The position numbers were made by a program, and so were the translations under genes. Below, piece by piece: positions 5,909 to 7,172 of a DNA stretch of 7,172 nucleotides; position 1 is the first letter of the stretch; every line of letters starts with the position of its first letter. The notes under the pieces were generated by a model. That model saw only the letters and a program-made list of their open reading frames with translations. It did no database searches and was not told the origin of the DNA. The stretch comes from JAVBSC01 sp031547305 (GTDB lineage: Bacteria; Desulfobacterota; Desulfovibrionia; Desulfovibrionales; Desulfovibrionaceae): contig JAVBSC010000057.1 in NCBI GenBank assembly GCA_031547305.1, forward strand, positions 1 to 7,172. The letters run 5' to 3'.

Positions 5909-7172
5909 ATGAGCATTTTGTCGGATGACAATTTCATATGGCCCGGAGACCGCGAACCCTACCCCGAGTGGTCCAAGGCCATCGCCCTGTACTGGAGCAA
6001 GCGCATCAGGGGGCCGATGCCCTACAACATGACCAGGGAAGACGTGGACAGATCCGGCTTCTGGTGCTCGCAGGAGTTTATTGACGAAACCATGCGCGGC
6101 ATACCTGGCTTCAATTACCGCCGCTTTGAAGATCCGCCGAAGACGGATGGGCTGAAAACACTCGACGAATATCTGGCGGAAAAGGATGAACAGAACCGGC
6201 AGGTCCGGGCGCGACAAAACCAGGCAGCAACCGGGCCGGGTAATCCAATTCCACAAGGTATAGACGGCCGTGGGCCGGTATTTGATGGCTTGCAAATGCG
6301 TGGCCCTGTTTTTGAAGGGCTTGCGCAACCGGTACATCCCGAGCCTAACAATTCCGGGCCGGCCTTTGAGGGAGTAAAAAACTCCGGCCCAGCTTTTGAC
6401 GGCTCTACTGACGGTTGGGATAAAATCCCACCTCTGACGCGAAACGCTTCGGAATACGCTAGGTTGGCGGCAAAATACCCACATTCCGGCGACATGGTTT
6501 ATCACCATAAGGCTGTGGAAAAAGTGCGCGGCGCGCGCGATTCCGTCCTAGATGCCGCCAGGCGGGCTAATGTGCCGCCAGAAGCCGTGGCAGCAGCCAT
6601 GCTTGATGAGAATACCGCAATCAATAACCGGAAAGTTTTTGGTATTCCCGCATATGGCATAGCGGATGCCGTGCAGGACCGGGCGGCGCAACGCGGGGCA
6701 AAATCAGTCACATATGCAGAAATTTCACAATATATCAAGGAGAATCCGGGCGAAAGCTCTCGCGTACGTAGTTCTTGGGCAAATCCTAATATGTGGGACA
6801 TAGGGCCATACAATCTGAACTTGTCCTACGGTGCTGAACTTTTTCAAAAGCACGTTCTGGCTCCAGAAGCAAGCGGACCGATTAAAGATATTACCCTTGC
6901 CGGACTGTCGCAAAGCGCCACGATAGAGGAAAAGTGGAGCGCTTTTCGAGATCGCTGCCTAATAGACCCAAAGGGAGGGGCTTACGTTACGGCCGAAGTG
7001 TTGCGCGAAGGACAAGAACGCCTTGCACCGTATATGAAAAATAAAACCCCTGAAGAAAAAGCCGCCCTTCTGGTTACTTACTTCAAGCAGGGCTGGAGGA
7101 CTATGAAAGGAAGGTATGACGCCAGGCTGGATAGAGAAAAGATGCCTCTGGACATGAATCCCGGCGAAGGTG
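5909..7172 (+). CDS. Putative modular effector with lysozyme/transglycosylase-like region (partial, runs off right edge)
   Basis: 421 codons, still open at the window end. The ATG at 5909 is fixed by a very strong Shine-Dalgarno site (GGAGGAG, 5895-5901; 7-base spacing). No signal peptide. Residues 1-75 are GC-rich in DNA and Trp/Tyr-rich, with no family I know. Residues 100-166 form a Gln/Pro/Gly linker with four GP(V/A)F(D/E)G repeats. Residues about 218-318 resemble a lysozyme-like fold: 'V-P-P-E-A-V-A-A-A-M-L-D-E' with E234 as the possible catalytic Glu, and later 'W-D-I-G-P-Y-N-L-N-L-S-Y-G-A' (296-309), in the place where transglycosylases have a 'G-x-x-Q-x-x-x-x-T-A' motif. Residues 330-421 are helical and charged. 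G+C falls from about 60% (5941-6240) to about 49% (6601-7140), suggesting transfer or domain swapping. It may be a type VI or other secreted cell-wall toxin, or a phage-type lysin; the enzyme call is inference. Confidence 0.8.
   Translation, partial: MSILSDDNFIWPGDREPYPEWSKAIALYWSKRIRGPMPYNMTREDVDRSGFWCSQEFIDETMRGIPGFNYRRFEDPPKTDGLKTLDEYLAEKDEQNRQVRARQNQAATGPGNPIPQGIDGRGPVFDGLQMRGPVFEGLAQPVHPEPNNSGPAFEGVKNSGPAFDGSTDGWDKIPPLTRNASEYARLAAKYPHSGDMVYHHKAVEKVRGARDSVLDAARRANVPPEAVAAAMLDENTAINNRKVFGIPAYGIADAVQDRAAQRGAKSVTYAEISQYIKENPGESSRVRSSWANPNMWDIGPYNLNLSYGAELFQKHVLAPEASGPIKDITLAGLSQSATIEEKWSAFRDRCLIDPKGGAYVTAEVLREGQERLAPYMKNKTPEEKAALLVTYFKQGWRTMKGRYDARLDREKMPLDMNPGEG
6269..6406 (+). repeat. Four GP(V/A)F(D/E)G peptide repeats in the linker of the gene at 5909
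   Basis: The repeats lie at residues 121-128 (RGPVFDGL), 131-138 (RGPVFEGL), 149-156 (SGPAFEGV) and 159-166 (SGPAFDGS), in two pairs each spaced 10 residues and 18 residues apart from pair to pair. The DNA of the copies differs at most synonymous positions (for example GGGCCGGTA versus GGCCCTGTT), so the peptide, not the DNA, is what has been kept. Confidence 0.85.

Noticed and set aside
5430..5909. Minus-strand frame covering the 10-bp repeats, which appear as a Gly-rich repeat peptide
   Set aside because: Mostly antisense to the end of the MFS gene; the peptide repeats arise only because the 10-bp DNA repeats are read through. No family resemblance.
6115..6495. Minus-strand frame with apparent S-K-x-G-P peptide repeats
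   Set aside because: These are the antisense image of the GP(V/A)F(D/E)G repeats. The plus frame has the strong Shine-Dalgarno site, stays open for 421 codons and shows synonymous drift between copies.

Overview
The window looks like chromosome from a Desulfovibrio-like sulfate reducer (Desulfovibrionales). G+C is high in the core genes, roughly 57-67% by hand counts of sample lines. The MoaE-like protein and the large uncharacterised TPR protein recall proteins of that group. This assignment is an impression from the proteins; there is no rRNA or other marker here to prove it.

Layout, left to right. Positions 1-61 (minus) hold the first 20 codons of a transposase, probably IS1182-like, that runs off the left edge. 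A perfect 13-bp hairpin with a U-tract (86-123) separates it from cheZ (182-928, minus), which encodes the CheY-P phosphatase and keeps its DxxxQ catalytic motif and C-terminal CheY-binding peptide. An AT-rich spacer of about 180 bp carries a likely cheZ promoter and a small dyad. Next is a compact, divergent MoaE-family gene (1110-1472, minus). Only 30 bp away and facing the other way starts a gene for a 902-residue protein (1503-4211) with a retroviral-type CCHC zinc knuckle, TPR-like helices, a charged coil and two C-terminal membrane helices. It is followed closely by a 77-residue protein of unknown function (4230-4463) and an abutting 12-TM MFS transporter (4464-5717). These three genes look like one operon.

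The last part, 5718-7172, is different in character. A 191-bp spacer holds four tandem 10-bp repeats that end at the presumed -35 position of an extended -10 promoter, then a dyad and a very strong Shine-Dalgarno site. From 5909 a reading frame stays open to the window edge (at least 421 codons). It begins with a GC-rich, Trp-rich N-terminal region, continues with a linker carrying four GP(V/A)F(D/E)G peptide repeats, and ends with a lower-GC region that resembles a lysozyme/lytic-transglycosylase fold. I read it as a candidate modular effector or polymorphic toxin, or a phage-type cell-wall enzyme, and as the most interesting item here. Its 3' end, and any immunity gene, lie outside the window.

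Apart from the probable operon at 1503-5717, there is no strong evidence that the genes form one pathway. Chemotaxis, molybdopterin chemistry, transport and the effector-like gene appear to be separate units.
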